This document shows positions 9,227 to 18,945 of a stretch of DNA of 64,000 bases, piece after piece. The stretch is taken from contig JAGLBE010000013.1 of assembly GCA_018260445.1 (NCBI GenBank), positions 1 to 64,000 on the forward strand, in the 5' to 3' direction. Position 1 is the first letter of the stretch. Each line of letters begins with the position of its first letter. The DNA comes from Psychrobacter sp. GTDB lineage: Bacteria; Pseudomonadota; Gammaproteobacteria; Pseudomonadales; Moraxellaceae. The notes beneath the pieces were generated by a model. That model was not told where the DNA came from, made no database searches, and saw only the letters and a list, made by a program, of their open reading frames with translations. The translations under genes and the position numbers were made by a program.

Positions 9227-9275
9227 CATGATTGAAGCGAGCGTTTCTTATCACAGGGATGACTGCTTCAACATG
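9227..9275 (+). promoter_or_regulatory. Hairpin in the rplE-rpsN gap
   Basis: CATG-A-TTGAAGC (9227-9238) can pair with GCTTCAACATG (9265-9275): 11 pairs with one bulged A and a 26-nt loop, in an 89-bp gap between rplE and rpsN. No T-run follows. Possibly an mRNA processing or regulatory structure. Confidence 0.4.
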
Positions 9276-9304
9276 CGTGACCTAAGCAATAGGATTCAAG
9301 CATT

Positions 9305-9610
9305 ATGGCAAAGAAAAGCATGATTAATCGCGAATTAAAACGCGAGAAAATGGTTGCTAAATATGCCGAGCAGCGTGCCAAGCTCAAGGCTATTATTAGT
9401 GACTCAAACGCAAGTGATGAGGAAAGAATGGAGGCGATTTTAACGCTGCAGTCTTTACCCCGTAATTCATCACCAGTAAGATTACGTAACCGCTGTGCTA
9501 TTACCGGTCGTCCTCATGGTTACTTCCGTAAGTTTGGTTTGTCACGCAACATGCTTCGTGAGCGTGTGATGCAAGGTGATGTTCCAGGCGTTCGTAAAGC
9601 TAGTTGGTAA
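9305..9610 (+). CDS. rpsN: 30S ribosomal protein S14, zinc-independent form
   Basis: S14 of the 30S head. 101 aa with [19 protein letters not shown] near the C-terminus. It lacks the CxxC pairs of the zinc-binding short form, so it is the C-minus type typical of gammaproteobacteria. It is preceded by a hairpin-forming gap. Confidence 0.97.
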   Translation: MAKKSMINRELKREKMVAKYAEQRAKLKAIISDSNASDEERMEAILTLQSLPRNSSPVRLRNRCAITGRPHGYFRKFGLSRNMLRERVMQGDVPGVRKASW

Positions 9611-9622
9611 GGGAATAAAATT

Positions 9623-10021
9623 ATGAGTATGCAAGATACAGTGGCAGATATGTTAACCCGCATTCGTAATGGTCAGATGGCCACTAAAGTTTCAGTTGAG
9701 ATGCCAAGCTCAAAGCTGCGTAAATCTATTGCTGATTTATTGGTTGCAGAAGGTTATGTTGCTTCTGCGACGGTTGAAGATCATGGTAACGGTAAAGCCA
9801 CGCTGAGTATTGAATTAAAATACTATCAAGGCAAGCCAGTTATCGAAGTGATTAAACGTTTTAGCCGTCCAGGCTTGCGTCAGTACCGTGGTAAAGATGC
9901 TATTCCTACCGTACAGCAAGGTTTAGGCGTCGCAATTGTCTCTACCAGTCAAGGTATTATGAGTGATCGTGCTGCTCGTGCTGCTGGCATTGGTGGCGAA
10001 GTTATCGCCTTTGTTGCTTAG
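9623..10021 (+). CDS. rpsH: 30S ribosomal protein S8
   Basis: S8 binds helix 21 of 16S rRNA and is the spc-operon repressor in E. coli. 132 aa beginning [18 protein letters not shown], with the C-terminal [22 protein letters not shown] 189-bp gap without clear terminator or promoter follows; it contains a short direct repeat of gtttcattaaa. Confidence 0.97.
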   Translation: MSMQDTVADMLTRIRNGQMATKVSVEMPSSKLRKSIADLLVAEGYVASATVEDHGNGKATLSIELKYYQGKPVIEVIKRFSRPGLRQYRGKDAIPTVQQGLGVAIVSTSQGIMSDRAARAAGIGGEVIAFVA

Positions 10022-10210
10022 TCTATTAGGTTGCTTGGTTTATTGTAGACAGTTTCATTAAAGTTTCATTAAAATTATTTAATTGCCTTGATAGTTTGAG
10101 CAGTTAAAGGCGCTAAAGTGGGTTGTGTCGATAACAAACCTTAGGTCTGTTGTGGATACAATCCTTTGTTATTTACTATTATTAAGATTTATCTTATTAA
10201 GGAAGTCCCT

Positions 10211-10744
10211 ATGTCTCGTGTGGCTAAAGCCCCAGTAACACTGCCTAAAGGCACAAGTGTTACTTTGAACGATCGGCAGGTTGAAGTTAAGGGCAAGCAA
10301 GGTTCATTGTCTTTACGCCTGCACGATTTGGTCGAGCTAAAAGAAGAAGATGGTCAGATTATCTTATTTCCTGTGACCGAATCAAAAGAAGCTTGGATGC
10401 ATACCGGTACCATGCGCTCTTTAATCAATAACTTTGTGCAAGGTGTGACCGAAGGTTTCGTGAAAACCTTAAAACTTATTGGCGTCGGTTATCGTGCGCA
10501 AGTGGCCGGTAATACCTTAACCTTGAACGTTGGTTATTCACATCCTATCGAATTCATCCTGCCTGAAGGTGTTAGTGCAGAAACGCCCAGCCAAACCGAA
10601 ATTATCCTGAAATCTAGTGATAAGCAAAAATTAGGTCAAGCGGCTGCCAACATCCGTAGTTATCGTCCACCAGAGCCGTATAAAGGTAAAGGTATTCGTT
10701 ACAGTGATGAGCATGTGATTCGTAAAGAAGCTAAGAAAAAATAA
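10211..10744 (+). CDS. rplF: 50S ribosomal protein L6
   Basis: L6 lies at the base of the L7/L12 stalk. The start MSRVAKAPV at 10211 matches the family and has AAGGA upstream; the ORF is open 15 codons further but without support. 177 aa, ending with the conserved [17 protein letters not shown] segment. Confidence 0.97.
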   Translation: MSRVAKAPVTLPKGTSVTLNDRQVEVKGKQGSLSLRLHDLVELKEEDGQIILFPVTESKEAWMHTGTMRSLINNFVQGVTEGFVKTLKLIGVGYRAQVAGNTLTLNVGYSHPIEFILPEGVSAETPSQTEIILKSSDKQKLGQAAANIRSYRPPEPYKGKGIRYSDEHVIRKEAKKK

Positions 10745-10755
10745 GGTGAAATGAC

Positions 10756-11106
10756 ATGTTGGATAAAAAAGCCGCTCGCTTACGTCGAGCTAAGAAAACA
10801 CGTGCTCACATCAGTTACTTGGGTGTGAATCGATTAACCATCAATCGTACGCCACGACATATATACGCTCAAATTATTTCTCCAACCGGCGGAGAAGTTA
10901 TTGCTCAAGCCTCAACGCTTGACAAAACTTTGCGTTCTGGTGCTACCGGTAACGTGGATGCTGCTATCGCTGTTGGTAAGCTGATTGCCGAGCGTGGTAA
11001 AGCTGCTGGTATTACTAAAGTTGCCTTTGATCGTAGTGGTTTTAAGTACCATGGTCGGGTTAAAGCATTGGCTGACGCCGCTCGTGAAAATGGATTGGAG
11101 TTTTAA
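10756..11106 (+). CDS. rplR: 50S ribosomal protein L18
   Basis: 5S rRNA-binding protein. 116 aa, with [16 protein letters not shown] and the C-terminal [22 protein letters not shown] typical of the family. Two bases separate it from rpsE. Confidence 0.97.
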   Translation: MLDKKAARLRRAKKTRAHISYLGVNRLTINRTPRHIYAQIISPTGGEVIAQASTLDKTLRSGATGNVDAAIAVGKLIAERGKAAGITKVAFDRSGFKYHGRVKALADAARENGLEF

Positions 11107-11108
11107 TC

Positions 11109-11624
11109 ATGGCTAGAAACGATAGAAATGACAACAATGAACCCTCAGATGGTTTAGTTGAAAAGTTAGTCACCGTAGACCGCGTATCAAAAGTAGTTAA
11201 AGGTGGTCGTATCTTTTCATTTACTGCTTTAACTGTGGTGGGTGATGGTAATGGTCGCGTGGGTTTTGGCCGTGGTAAAGCGCGTGAAGTTCCTGCTGCT
11301 ATTCAAAAAGCTTTAGAAGCTGCCAAACGTAATATGATTACGGTTGATTTAGATGGGGTTACCTTACAACATCCCATCAACTCACGACATGGTGCCAGTA
11401 AAGTGTATATGCAGCCTGCCTCAGAAGGGACAGGTGTTATTGCTGGTGGCGCAATGCGTGCGGTACTTGAGGTTGCTGGCGTCCATGACGTATTGGCCAA
11501 ATGCTATGGCTCTACTAATCCAGCAAACGTTGTACGTGCCACGTTTAATGGCTTACGTGATATGTCATCGCCCGAAAAGGCAGCAGCCAAACGTGGTAAG
11601 TCTGTAGACGACATTTTGGGCTAA
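11109..11624 (+). CDS. rpsE: 30S ribosomal protein S5
   Basis: S5 contributes to translational accuracy and the mRNA entry helicase. 171 aa with the S5 N-terminal dsRNA-binding fold ([31 protein letters not shown]) and C-terminal domain. The region where spectinomycin-resistance changes map (VVKGGR) looks wild type. rpmD follows after 72 bp. Confidence 0.97.
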   Translation: MARNDRNDNNEPSDGLVEKLVTVDRVSKVVKGGRIFSFTALTVVGDGNGRVGFGRGKAREVPAAIQKALEAAKRNMITVDLDGVTLQHPINSRHGASKVYMQPASEGTGVIAGGAMRAVLEVAGVHDVLAKCYGSTNPANVVRATFNGLRDMSSPEKAAAKRGKSVDDILG

Positions 11625-11696
11625 CCGTTTACCGTTTATAGCCGCTAGCGTGTTTAGATGCTATCATTTTTAAGATATTAACGTAGGTGAGTTACG

Positions 11697-11876
11697 ATGA
11701 AAACAATGAAAGTTACTCAATTTAAATCTGGTGCCCATCGCCTTAAGAGCCATAAAGCATGTCTTATGGGGCTTGGTTTACGCCGTATTGGACAAACCGT
11801 GGAAGTTGAAGATACACCGTCCACTCGTGGCATGGTCAATCGCATCAACTACATGGTTAAAGTGGAGGAAGCGTAA
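11697..11876 (+). CDS. rpmD: 50S ribosomal protein L30
   Basis: A 59-aa gene below common ORF length cut-offs. The translation begins [12 protein letters not shown], contains [20 protein letters not shown] and ends [13 protein letters not shown], matching L30. AGGTGA is seven bases before the ATG. The stop codon overlaps the rplO start by one base (TAATG). Position between rpsE and rplO is the canonical one. Confidence 0.96.
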   Translation: MKTMKVTQFKSGAHRLKSHKACLMGLGLRRIGQTVEVEDTPSTRGMVNRINYMVKVEEA

Positions 11877-12439
11877 TGGGACTTAGATTAAACGAATTAT
11901 CCCCAGCCCCAGGGTCGAAAAAAACCGCCCAGCGCAAAGGTCGTGGCATTGGTTCTGGTCTTGGCAAAACGGGTGGCCGTGGTGTTAAGGGTCAAAAATC
12001 TCGTTCAGGCTCTGGTGTTCGCCGGGCGTTTGAAGGCGGTCAGATGCCTCTAGCGCGTCGTTTGCCAAAGTTTGGTTTTACCAGTCAGATGGCGTTGACC
12101 ACCGCCGAAGTGCGTTTGTCAGAGCTTAATAAGGTTGATGGTGATGTGGTGAGTGTTGAGACGCTAAAAGCGGCCAACGTTATTCGCCGTGATATGCGCC
12201 GTGTTCGGATTATTTTGTCAGGCGATATAAGTAAAGCCTATACCTTCCAAGGTGTTAAAGTGACTAAGGGCGCTAAAGCCGCTATCGAAGCCGCTGGTGG
12301 CACTGTGATTGAGTCTGACGATATTATCGATACTGCTAATTTAAGCGACACAACTAATGTGAGCGATACGAATGTGGTCAATGACTCTGCAGCAGTTATT
12401 AGCGACGTTAGCGACAATGCTGAGGCTACTAAGGAGTAA
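11876..12439 (+). CDS. rplO: 50S ribosomal protein L15 with an acidic C-terminal extension
   Basis: L15 is a late-assembly 50S protein. The N-terminal glycine-rich arm ([23 protein letters not shown] within residues 21-45) and C-terminal domain are normal. At 187 aa it is over 40 residues longer than E. coli L15 (144). From about residue 144 the tail is rich in Asp, Ser, Thr and Asn with recurring SDT-like triplets and ends NAEATKE; such acidity is unusual for a ribosomal protein. Reading frame and spacing to secY (five bases) argue against a frameshift artefact. Confidence 0.95.
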   Translation: MGLRLNELSPAPGSKKTAQRKGRGIGSGLGKTGGRGVKGQKSRSGSGVRRAFEGGQMPLARRLPKFGFTSQMALTTAEVRLSELNKVDGDVVSVETLKAANVIRRDMRRVRIILSGDISKAYTFQGVKVTKGAKAAIEAAGGTVIESDDIIDTANLSDTTNVSDTNVVNDSAAVISDVSDNAEATKE

Positions 12440-12444
12440 TCTAG

Positions 12445-13779
12445 ATGGCTAAACAACCCAAGGCAACCTCTGCAATACCGATGAATCCACTGACCTTCAT
12501 TCGTAAATATGATGAATTGTGGAGCCGTTTGTTGTTTTTGCTTGGAGCTTTGGTTGTTTATCGTCTAGGCTCGCATATTCCAGTACCTGGTATCAATCCA
12601 GATGCCCTAGCAGACTTGTTCACGCGTAACGAGGGTACCATTTTGAGCATGTTTAACATGTTCTCTGGTGGTGCCTTAGCGCGAATGTCCATTATGGCAT
12701 TAGGTATCATGCCTTATATATCCGCCTCTATTATTGTGCAGATGATGTCAGTTGTTTTACCTTCTTTAGAGGCATTAAAAAAAGAAGGTGAAGCGGGTAA
12801 GCGCAAATTAAACAAGTATACCCGCCAAGGTACGTTGCTGTTAGCATTTTTGCAAGCCGTATTTATGTCGACTGGTTTACTGAGTCAAAACCTCACCTTG
12901 ACCCAAGGTTTAACGTTTTATATTCCTGCGGTCAGCTCGTTGGTTGCCGGTGCTATGTTTTTGATGTGGCTAGGTGAGCAAATCACCGAGCGCGGCGTGG
13001 GTAACGGTATCTCGATGCTGATATTTGCCAGTATTGTGGCCAGTGTACCAAGAATGATTGGCCAGTCGTTCGAGATGATTCAGCGCGACCCACAAAATAT
13101 TATCACGATTTTAGTGTTTGCGACATTGGGTATTGCGGTTACCGCAGGCATCGTTTATATCGAACGTGCTCAGCGCCGCGTCCCCGTCAATTACGCCCAA
13201 AAGCAACAGCAGGGGCGTAAGGTGTATGACAATCAGCAATCGCACCTGCCGTTAAAAATTAATATGGCAGGGGTTATACCAGCGATTTTTGCCAGTGCAT
13301 TGTTGTTGTTTCCTGCCAGTTTAGGGCATTGGGTAGGTAGCTCGGCGGATCCTAATTGGTGGCAGCAAATCCTGCAAACCATGTCTTTAGTTTTAGCACC
13401 GGGTCAGCCTTTATATTTAGTGCTATTTGGCGTGATGATCATCTTTTTCTGTTATTTCTATACCGCATTGGTGTTTAGCCCGCGTGAAGTGGCAGAGAAC
13501 CTTAAACGCAGTGGTGCCTACATACCTGGTATCCGACCTGGCTTGCAAACCCAGCGTTACCTTGACCATGTGCTCAATCGTTTGACCTTTATTGGGGCGA
13601 TGTATATGACAGTGGTTTGTCTTATGCCTTTGTTAATCCAATCTTCTTTTGGGGTTCCTTTTGGTCTCGGCGGCACTTCTTTATTAATTATGGTAGTAGT
13701 GGTGATGGATTTTATCTCTCAGCTACAGGCTCACTTAATGACACACCAGTATCATGACCAAACCTTGATTAAACCGTAA
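12445..13779 (+). CDS. secY: Protein translocase subunit SecY
   Basis: Channel-forming subunit of the SecYEG translocon in the inner membrane. 444 aa with ten hydrophobic segments; the plug region (MFNMFSGGALARMSIMALGI) and the cytoplasmic loop GNGISMLIF are conserved. AAGGAG is eight bases before the ATG. Last large gene of the spc operon, before rpmJ. Confidence 0.97.
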   Translation: MAKQPKATSAIPMNPLTFIRKYDELWSRLLFLLGALVVYRLGSHIPVPGINPDALADLFTRNEGTILSMFNMFSGGALARMSIMALGIMPYISASIIVQMMSVVLPSLEALKKEGEAGKRKLNKYTRQGTLLLAFLQAVFMSTGLLSQNLTLTQGLTFYIPAVSSLVAGAMFLMWLGEQITERGVGNGISMLIFASIVASVPRMIGQSFEMIQRDPQNIITILVFATLGIAVTAGIVYIERAQRRVPVNYAQKQQQGRKVYDNQQSHLPLKINMAGVIPAIFASALLLFPASLGHWVGSSADPNWWQQILQTMSLVLAPGQPLYLVLFGVMIIFFCYFYTALVFSPREVAENLKRSGAYIPGIRPGLQTQRYLDHVLNRLTFIGAMYMTVVCLMPLLIQSSFGVPFGLGGTSLLIMVVVVMDFISQLQAHLMTHQYHDQTLIKP

Positions 13780-13841
13780 CCTATGGCTTATAAGACGCTA
13801 TAACGTTCGGTTAAATAGGCTTGGTTCATCAGGAGAAATTT

Positions 13842-13958
13842 ATGAAAGTTCAAGCATCGGTAAAAAAGATTTGTGGTAACTGTAAAATAGTACGTCGTAA
13901 GGGCCGGGTTCATGTTATTTGTACCACCGAGCCACGTCACAAACAACGTCAAGGGTAA
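13842..13958 (+). CDS. rpmJ: 50S ribosomal protein L36
   Basis: A 38-aa gene below usual length cut-offs: [27 protein letters not shown] followed by a short basic tail. Cys11, Cys14, Cys27 and the following His form the zinc ribbon of the C-plus type. AGGAG lies eight bases upstream of the ATG. It occupies its canonical place between secY and rpsM. Confidence 0.96.
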   Translation: MKVQASVKKICGNCKIVRRKGRVHVICTTEPRHKQRQG

Positions 13959-14001
13959 CCTTGTTTGGTAACAAAAATATCATATAAAGCTTGAAAAATT
14001 C

Positions 14002-14112
14002 TGGCGGATTAGCTATCATCCGCCACTTGCCGTCGTTTACAGATTATTTATTATCATAATTTTTTATGATAATTGCAGTTTTATTGCCGCTAAAAGCTAT
14101 TTTTAGTTTTTT
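14002..14112 (+). promoter_or_regulatory. Three hairpins in the rpmJ-rpsM gap
   Basis: The 289-bp gap between the spc and alpha operons holds TGGCGGAT/ATCCGCCA (14002-14009/14018-14025), a perfect 10-bp AT-rich stem ATTATCATAA/TTATGATAAT (14050-14059/14064-14073), and CTAAAA/TTTTAG (14090-14095/14101-14106) followed by six T. The last may be a weak terminator. A possible promoter for rpsM (TGGTCA 14151, TACTGT 14173 after TGG) lies downstream but is weak. Confidence 0.45.
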
Positions 14113-14247
14113 AAAGCACAATTGCAGCGTTGCACTAGCTTGGGTATCAGTGGTCAACACAACAAATAGTGGTACTGTAAATGGCAAAATCTGATAGAAA
14201 AGTGCATCTTACCTTTGCGCAAATTTATCATAACTGGAGAGAAATCA

Positions 14248-14604
14248 ATGGCTCGTATTGCCGGTGTTAACATTCCGGATAACAAGCATGCAGTGATTTC
14301 ATTGACTTATATCTTTGGTATTGGTCGTACAACCGCTAAACAGATTTTAGCAGCGGTTGGTATCGAGCCTACCACAAAAATTAGTCAATTGGATGACACG
14401 CAGCTTGATGCTATCCGTGCACAAGTAACCAATTACATGACTGAGGGTGACCTTCGTCGTGATGTTTCAATGAATATTAAGCGTTTGGTTGATTTAGGCT
14501 CGTACCGTGGCATTCGCCATCGTCGTAACCTGCCAGTCAGGGGCCAAAATACCAAGAACAATGCTCGCACTCGTAAGGGTCCAGTACGTTCACTTAAAAA
14601 ATAA
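14248..14604 (+). CDS. rpsM: 30S ribosomal protein S13
   Basis: S13 forms bridges between the 30S head and the 50S subunit. The family start [14 protein letters not shown] is at 14248 with GGAGAG upstream; the ORF extends further upstream without support. 118 aa, with [15 protein letters not shown](N/R)T-type segment near the C-terminus. First gene of the alpha operon. Confidence 0.97.
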   Translation: MARIAGVNIPDNKHAVISLTYIFGIGRTTAKQILAAVGIEPTTKISQLDDTQLDAIRAQVTNYMTEGDLRRDVSMNIKRLVDLGSYRGIRHRRNLPVRGQNTKNNARTRKGPVRSLKK

Positions 14605-14624
14605 TTAACTTAGGAAGCTAAAAG

Positions 14625-15014
14625 ATGGCAAAAGACACTCGTGGTCGCAAAAAGGCGGCTCGTCGTTCGGTATCAGAGGGCGTAGCCCACATCCATGCGT
14701 CTTTTAATAACACCATTGTAACGATTACTGATCGTCAAGGTAATGCATTGGCTTGGGCCACCGCTGGTGGACAAGGCTTCCGTGGTTCACGTAAATCTAC
14801 CCCATTTGCTGCTCAGGTTGCAGCCGAGGTTGCTGGTAAAGCGGCGCAAGAATATGGTGTAAAAAATGTCGATGTTTTGGTCAAAGGACCAGGACCGGGT
14901 CGTGAGTCTGCGGTAAGAGCCTTAGGTGCATTAGGATATAAAATTAATAGTATATCTGATGTTACCCCAATACCACACAATGGAGTACGTGCGCCTAAAA
15001 AACGCCGCGTTTAG
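14625..15014 (+). CDS. rpsK: 30S ribosomal protein S11
   Basis: S11 of the 30S platform. 129 aa with [20 protein letters not shown], the [17 protein letters not shown] loop and [18 protein letters not shown] at the C-terminus. AGGAAG precedes the ATG. It is followed by a 168-bp gap before rpsD in which I see no strong element. Confidence 0.98.
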   Translation: MAKDTRGRKKAARRSVSEGVAHIHASFNNTIVTITDRQGNALAWATAGGQGFRGSRKSTPFAAQVAAEVAGKAAQEYGVKNVDVLVKGPGPGRESAVRALGALGYKINSISDVTPIPHNGVRAPKKRRV

Positions 15015-15182
15015 CCTGTCAATTATCTATGTATCAATGCCATATCATTAATTTTCATGTTGCCAATTGGTTTAGCCAGTTCGCTTGATTGATGTTAAGT
15101 AATGGCAGATATCTGGTGTGTGGATTAAGACGAATTTACCGTTACCAGTTACTCTTAAAAGGTAGCTCAAGGAGACACAAGC

Positions 15183-15824
15183 ATGGCCCGTTATATAGGA
15201 CCAAAATTAAAGTTGTCGCGTCGTGAAGGTACTGACCTGCATCTAAAATCAGGCGTTAAACCTTACGATGTTAAGACGAAAAAAGCAGGTAGTGTACCTG
15301 GTCAGCATGGCAATAGCCGCAATAAAACCTCTGACTATGCGCTACAGTTACGTGAAAAACAAAAAGTTAAGCGTATGTATGGCGTGTTAGAACGTCAGTT
15401 CGCTAACTATTATAAAGAAGCGGCGCGTATGCGCGGTGCAACCGGTGAAAACCTATTGCAAACGCTAGAGCGCCGTTTAGACAACGTAGTTTATCGTATG
15501 GGCTTTGGCTCAACTCGTGCCGAAGCACGCCAATTGGTTAGCCATCGTGCCGTTATGGTTCAAAAAGCTGGCCGTGAAGAGTTTGTGCGTGTGAACATCG
15601 CATCTATCCAGCTTCAAGATGGCGACGTGGTTGCTATCCATGGCAAAGCAAAAGAGCAGTTGCGTATTAAGAATGCGATTGAACTTGCCACGCAACGTGG
15701 TATCCCTGAATGGTTGGACGTTGACCATAGTAAGTTGCAAGGAACGTTCAAAAAAGCACCAGATCGTATTGATTTGCCTGCCGAAATCAACGAAAGTTTA
15801 ATCGTTGAATTGTATTCTAAATAA
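15183..15824 (+). CDS. rpsD: 30S ribosomal protein S4
   Basis: Primary 16S rRNA-binding protein; in E. coli it represses the alpha operon at an rpsM pseudoknot. 213 aa with [39 protein letters not shown] (residues roughly 95-120, the S4 RNA-binding domain). It lacks the N-terminal zinc cysteines, so it is the C-minus form. Confidence 0.97.
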   Translation: MARYIGPKLKLSRREGTDLHLKSGVKPYDVKTKKAGSVPGQHGNSRNKTSDYALQLREKQKVKRMYGVLERQFANYYKEAARMRGATGENLLQTLERRLDNVVYRMGFGSTRAEARQLVSHRAVMVQKAGREEFVRVNIASIQLQDGDVVAIHGKAKEQLRIKNAIELATQRGIPEWLDVDHSKLQGTFKKAPDRIDLPAEINESLIVELYSK

Positions 15825-15887
15825 GCAAAACTAATGCAAATTAGTTTCATAAATTGAGTTAGTTTAACCAATCGAGGTGACAATATG

Positions 15888-16892
15888 ATGTTAAATGCTA
15901 CCGAGTTTCTCACCCCCAACGCCATTAATGTGGATGCGGTTGATGAAACCAATGCAAAAGTCACGCTCGAGCCGTTAGAACGCGGCTTTGGGCATACCTT
16001 AGGTAATGCCCTACGTCGTATTCTTTTATCTTCATTACCTGGTGCCGCTGTTATCGAAGCAGAAATTGAAGGGGCGAATCACGAATATTCTACCCTTGAA
16101 GGTTTGCAAGAAGACGTTTTAGATTTATTACTTAATCTAAAAGGTCTGGCGATTACGATGCATGATCAAAATGAAGTATTTTTAACCCTAGACAAAAAAG
16201 GGCCTGGCGTCATTACTGCGGCAGACATTGATTTGCCGCATAATGTCGATATTGTCAATCCTGATTTGGTACTAGGTACGCTTGGTGACCGTGGGCATTT
16301 AAAAATGCGTTTGCGTGTGGTGATGGGGCGTGGGTACGAGCCTGCGAACCTACGCCGTGAAGATGCGGATACCAAAGCGATAGGCCGCTTAAAACTGGAT
16401 GCTAGTTTTAGCCCAGTATTACGAGTGGCGTATCAAGTTGAAAATGCTCGTGTTGAGCAACGTACGGATCTTGATCGTTTAATCATTGAACTTGAAACCA
16501 ATGGGACGATTGACCCCGAAGAAGCCATACGCAAAGCCGCCACTATTTTGCAACAACAAATCTCTATTTTTGTGGATTTAGAAGCAGAAGAAGCGCCAGA
16601 GCCTGTGAAAGAAAAAGAAGAAATTGACCCTGTGTTGTTACGCCCAGTGGACGATCTTGAACTAACGGTTCGCTCAGCCAACTGTTTGAAAGCTGAAAAC
16701 ATTTACTATATCGGCGATTTGGTACAACGTTCTGAAACAGAACTTTTGAAAACACCAAATTTAGGTAAGAAATCATTAACCGAAATCAAGGATGTATTAG
16801 CATCTAAAGATTTAGAGCTGGATATGCGTCTAGAGAATTGGCCGCCAGCAGACTTACGCGTTGATGATCGTTTTTCCTATCGCAGCCGCTAA
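15888..16892 (+). CDS. rpoA: DNA-directed RNA polymerase subunit alpha
   Basis: Alpha subunit: N-terminal dimerisation domain ([21 protein letters not shown]), linker rich in Glu/Pro around residue 235, and C-terminal HhH domain ([19 protein letters not shown]) that binds UP elements and activators. Two consecutive ATGs occur; AGGTGA at 15875-15880 is seven bases from 15888 and four from 15885, so 15888 is preferred (334 aa). Alpha operon between rpsD and rplQ. Confidence 0.97.
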   Translation: MLNATEFLTPNAINVDAVDETNAKVTLEPLERGFGHTLGNALRRILLSSLPGAAVIEAEIEGANHEYSTLEGLQEDVLDLLLNLKGLAITMHDQNEVFLTLDKKGPGVITAADIDLPHNVDIVNPDLVLGTLGDRGHLKMRLRVVMGRGYEPANLRREDADTKAIGRLKLDASFSPVLRVAYQVENARVEQRTDLDRLIIELETNGTIDPEEAIRKAATILQQQISIFVDLEAEEAPEPVKEKEEIDPVLLRPVDDLELTVRSANCLKAENIYYIGDLVQRSETELLKTPNLGKKSLTEIKDVLASKDLELDMRLENWPPADLRVDDRFSYRSR

Positions 16893-16912
16893 ACTATTAA
16901 GGATATTTGACC

Positions 16913-17275
16913 ATGCGACATCGTAAGAGTGGAGTTAAGCTGGGTCGTACCGGCAGCCATCGTAAGGCAATGTTCCAGAACATGACAAACTCTTTGTTTG
17001 AACATGAACTGATTAAAACAACATTACCTAAAGCAAAAGAGTTACGCCGTGTGGCGGAGCCTTTAATTACTATGGCAAAAGAAGATTCAGTGGCTAACCG
17101 TCGTCTGGCGTTTAGCCGGATGCGCGATAAAGCGATGGTGGGTAAGTTGTTTAGTACGCTTGGCCCCCGCTATCAAACCCGCCCTGGTGGGTACTTACGT
17201 ATTATCAAATGCGGCAATCGTGATGGTGACAATGCGCCAATGGCGTATGTTGAATTGGTAGATCGCGACCAATAG
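16913..17275 (+). CDS. rplQ: 50S ribosomal protein L17
   Basis: L17 lies around the exit tunnel. The family start [10 protein letters not shown] is at 16913, with AAGGA nine bases upstream; an in-frame TTG at 16907 is unlikely. 120 aa with [19 protein letters not shown] and [13 protein letters not shown]. Last gene of the alpha operon, ended by the hairpin at 17354-17416. Confidence 0.97.
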   Translation: MRHRKSGVKLGRTGSHRKAMFQNMTNSLFEHELIKTTLPKAKELRRVAEPLITMAKEDSVANRRLAFSRMRDKAMVGKLFSTLGPRYQTRPGGYLRIIKCGNRDGDNAPMAYVELVDRDQ

Positions 17276-17353
17276 ACAACAGGCAATTATTTGGTTGAAG
17301 GCTTTAGGTCATATTGCCTAACTTCAGTAGTTGTGTGCTGGTTGACTATGTTT

Positions 17354-17416
17354 AAACCTCAGTATCTTTATATATAATGTGTGATGCACATTGTCGATAA
17401 AGCTACTGAGGTTTTT
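17354..17416. terminator. Long hairpin between rplQ and yciO
   Basis: AAACCTCAGTA (17354-17364) pairs perfectly with TACTGAGGTTT (17404-17414); after one mismatch a further six pairs extend inward (17366-17371 with 17397-17402), and an inner AATGTG/CACATT stem caps it. The + strand runs into five T. It sits between convergent genes, so it probably ends the alpha operon and may act on the opposite strand too. Confidence 0.75.
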
Positions 17417-17472
17417 ACATTTCAGAAGTTAGTCTTTTTATCTATGTCTATATTTAACTTGCCCCTATTCGT

Positions 17473-18093
17473 TTAGTTCATAATATGTGATACATCCTCG
17501 GCACCTTGACGTACCAGTACAGGCGGGTTGGTGGTCATATCGATGACGGTGGTCAGCTTGGTCGTTAACGTGCCTGTATTCACCAATATATCCACTTGAC
17601 TGCTAAGTTTGTCTTCGATATCAAAAGGATCATCTAAGGCAATCGACATATCGGGTAAAATCAGCGAGCTGGTTAAAATGGGCTCGCCCATAGCCGCTAA
17701 TAGCTGCTGCGCAACCGGATTTGACGGTACCCGAATGCCAATGGTTTTCTTTTTGGGATGCGATAGCTTTTTAGGCACCCCTTTGGTGGCAGTCAATATA
17801 AAGGTAATCGGCGCTGGGGTTATGGCTTTTAGCAGTTTGAACTGTTGGTTGTCTACTGTGGCATACGTGGCAATCTCGCTTAAATCTTGACACAATAATG
17901 TAAACTGGTGGTCGTCTGCCAATTGACGAATAGATTTAAGCTTAGCTAGGGCGTTTTTTGAGCCGATTTTGCACCCAAATGCATAACTGGTATCGGTGGG
18001 GTAAATAATGAGCAGGTCATTTTGCAGCGCATGCACTGCTTGAGCAATTAGCCTGGGTTGCGGATTATCGGGATGGATATATAAATTATGCAT
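17473..18093 (-). CDS. yciO: YciO, Sua5/YrdC-family protein
   Basis: Member of the YrdC/Sua5 dsRNA-binding fold related to threonylcarbamoyl-AMP synthases; the biological role of YciO itself is poorly defined. The sequence aligns along its length with E. coli YciO: YIHPDNPQPRLIAQAV, IIYPTDTSYAFGCKI, KTIGIRVPSNPVAQQLL and VIDMTTNPPVLVRQG. I use ATG 18093 (206 aa, same as E. coli); a TTG start at 18117 would overlap the epmC stop by four bases. It is convergent with rplQ and downstream of epmC. Confidence 0.9.
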   Translation of the reverse strand: MHNLYIHPDNPQPRLIAQAVHALQNDLLIIYPTDTSYAFGCKIGSKNALAKLKSIRQLADDHQFTLLCQDLSEIATYATVDNQQFKLLKAITPAPITFILTATKGVPKKLSHPKKKTIGIRVPSNPVAQQLLAAMGEPILTSSLILPDMSIALDDPFDIEDKLSSQVDILVNTGTLTTKLTTVIDMTTNPPVLVRQGAEDVSHIMN

Positions 18094-18113
18094 GCTGTCT
18101 CTCAAATGGGTTA

Positions 18114-18641
18114 TCAAAGGGCGCTAGTAGAGTTACGGTACAGCTTTAGCGCCTCTAAAGCTTGGCGTGCCATAGGTGGCGGGTCAGTTTGCATCTGTTG
18201 ATAGTGAGACTCTAAACGCTGTAAAAAGACTTTGGATATTGGCCGACCCGAAAAATCATCCAAACTTGGCGAAAAATCAAGGCCTATTATGGCACACATG
18301 GCTTTTTCTAACCCTTGTGGCCTGGCTTCAAACTGTTCAAACAGAGCTTGCTGTGCTGCAGTGCGACCACAGGCATGATACCAATACCCATAGTCATCTA
18401 AGCGACGCCGCGCTTTTCCTGCCAAGCAGTAATGCGATACCTCATGCAATAAGCTTCTTGGATAGTTGTTGCTAAATAGAATTTTTGCTTTGGCGTTTGG
18501 TCTTGGGGCGCTATAAAAAGGGTCATCAGCGCCGCCCTCGATGCTCAGATTGGGAAACACCGTTGCAAACAGCGCGATTAATTCAATACATAATGCGCTG
18601 TCTGATAGGGTCTGCTTAGTACCTATACTGTCTATCTCCAC
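18114..18641 (-). CDS. epmC: Elongation factor P hydroxylase
   Basis: EpmC (YfcM) hydroxylates the beta-lysylated lysine of EF-P in E. coli. The 175-aa protein carries HEVSH (residues 66-70, the metal-binding HExxH) followed by YCLAGKARRRLDDYGYWY, nearly identical in pattern to E. coli, plus EQFEARPQGLEKAMC. The partner genes epmA, epmB and efp are not in this window. It ends overlapping or abutting yciO, with which it is probably co-transcribed. Confidence 0.9.
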   Translation of the reverse strand: MEIDSIGTKQTLSDSALCIELIALFATVFPNLSIEGGADDPFYSAPRPNAKAKILFSNNYPRSLLHEVSHYCLAGKARRRLDDYGYWYHACGRTAAQQALFEQFEARPQGLEKAMCAIIGLDFSPSLDDFSGRPISKVFLQRLESHYQQMQTDPPPMARQALEALKLYRNSTSAL

Positions 18642-18945
18642 AACATATCCTATTTAGTCAGTCAGATGAGCGTTATTATAATCCATTTTGGTCGGTTCAA
18701 TCGCAGCACAATGCCACATAAATCAGCCAAGTTTAGATTGCGCTAGATTTTACCTATGCGGTAGCGGTCAATCATTGCTCGCAAAATAGCCGGACATGGC
18801 GTAGGGTCTAGCATTTGTTATCTGGGTATATGGTGCGTAGTGAGCAAGCACAGTGAGCGTCAACCTAGTTACCATAGTTACCATAGTTTAGTTGCTAATT
18901 TTGCCCTACAATAGCGCCAAACATTGTTTAAAAAAAGAGGATGCT

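Noticed and set aside
18892-18945. Longer N-terminus for YceD
   Set aside because: AGAGGA is placed for ATG 18946, and the extra residues are not family-like.
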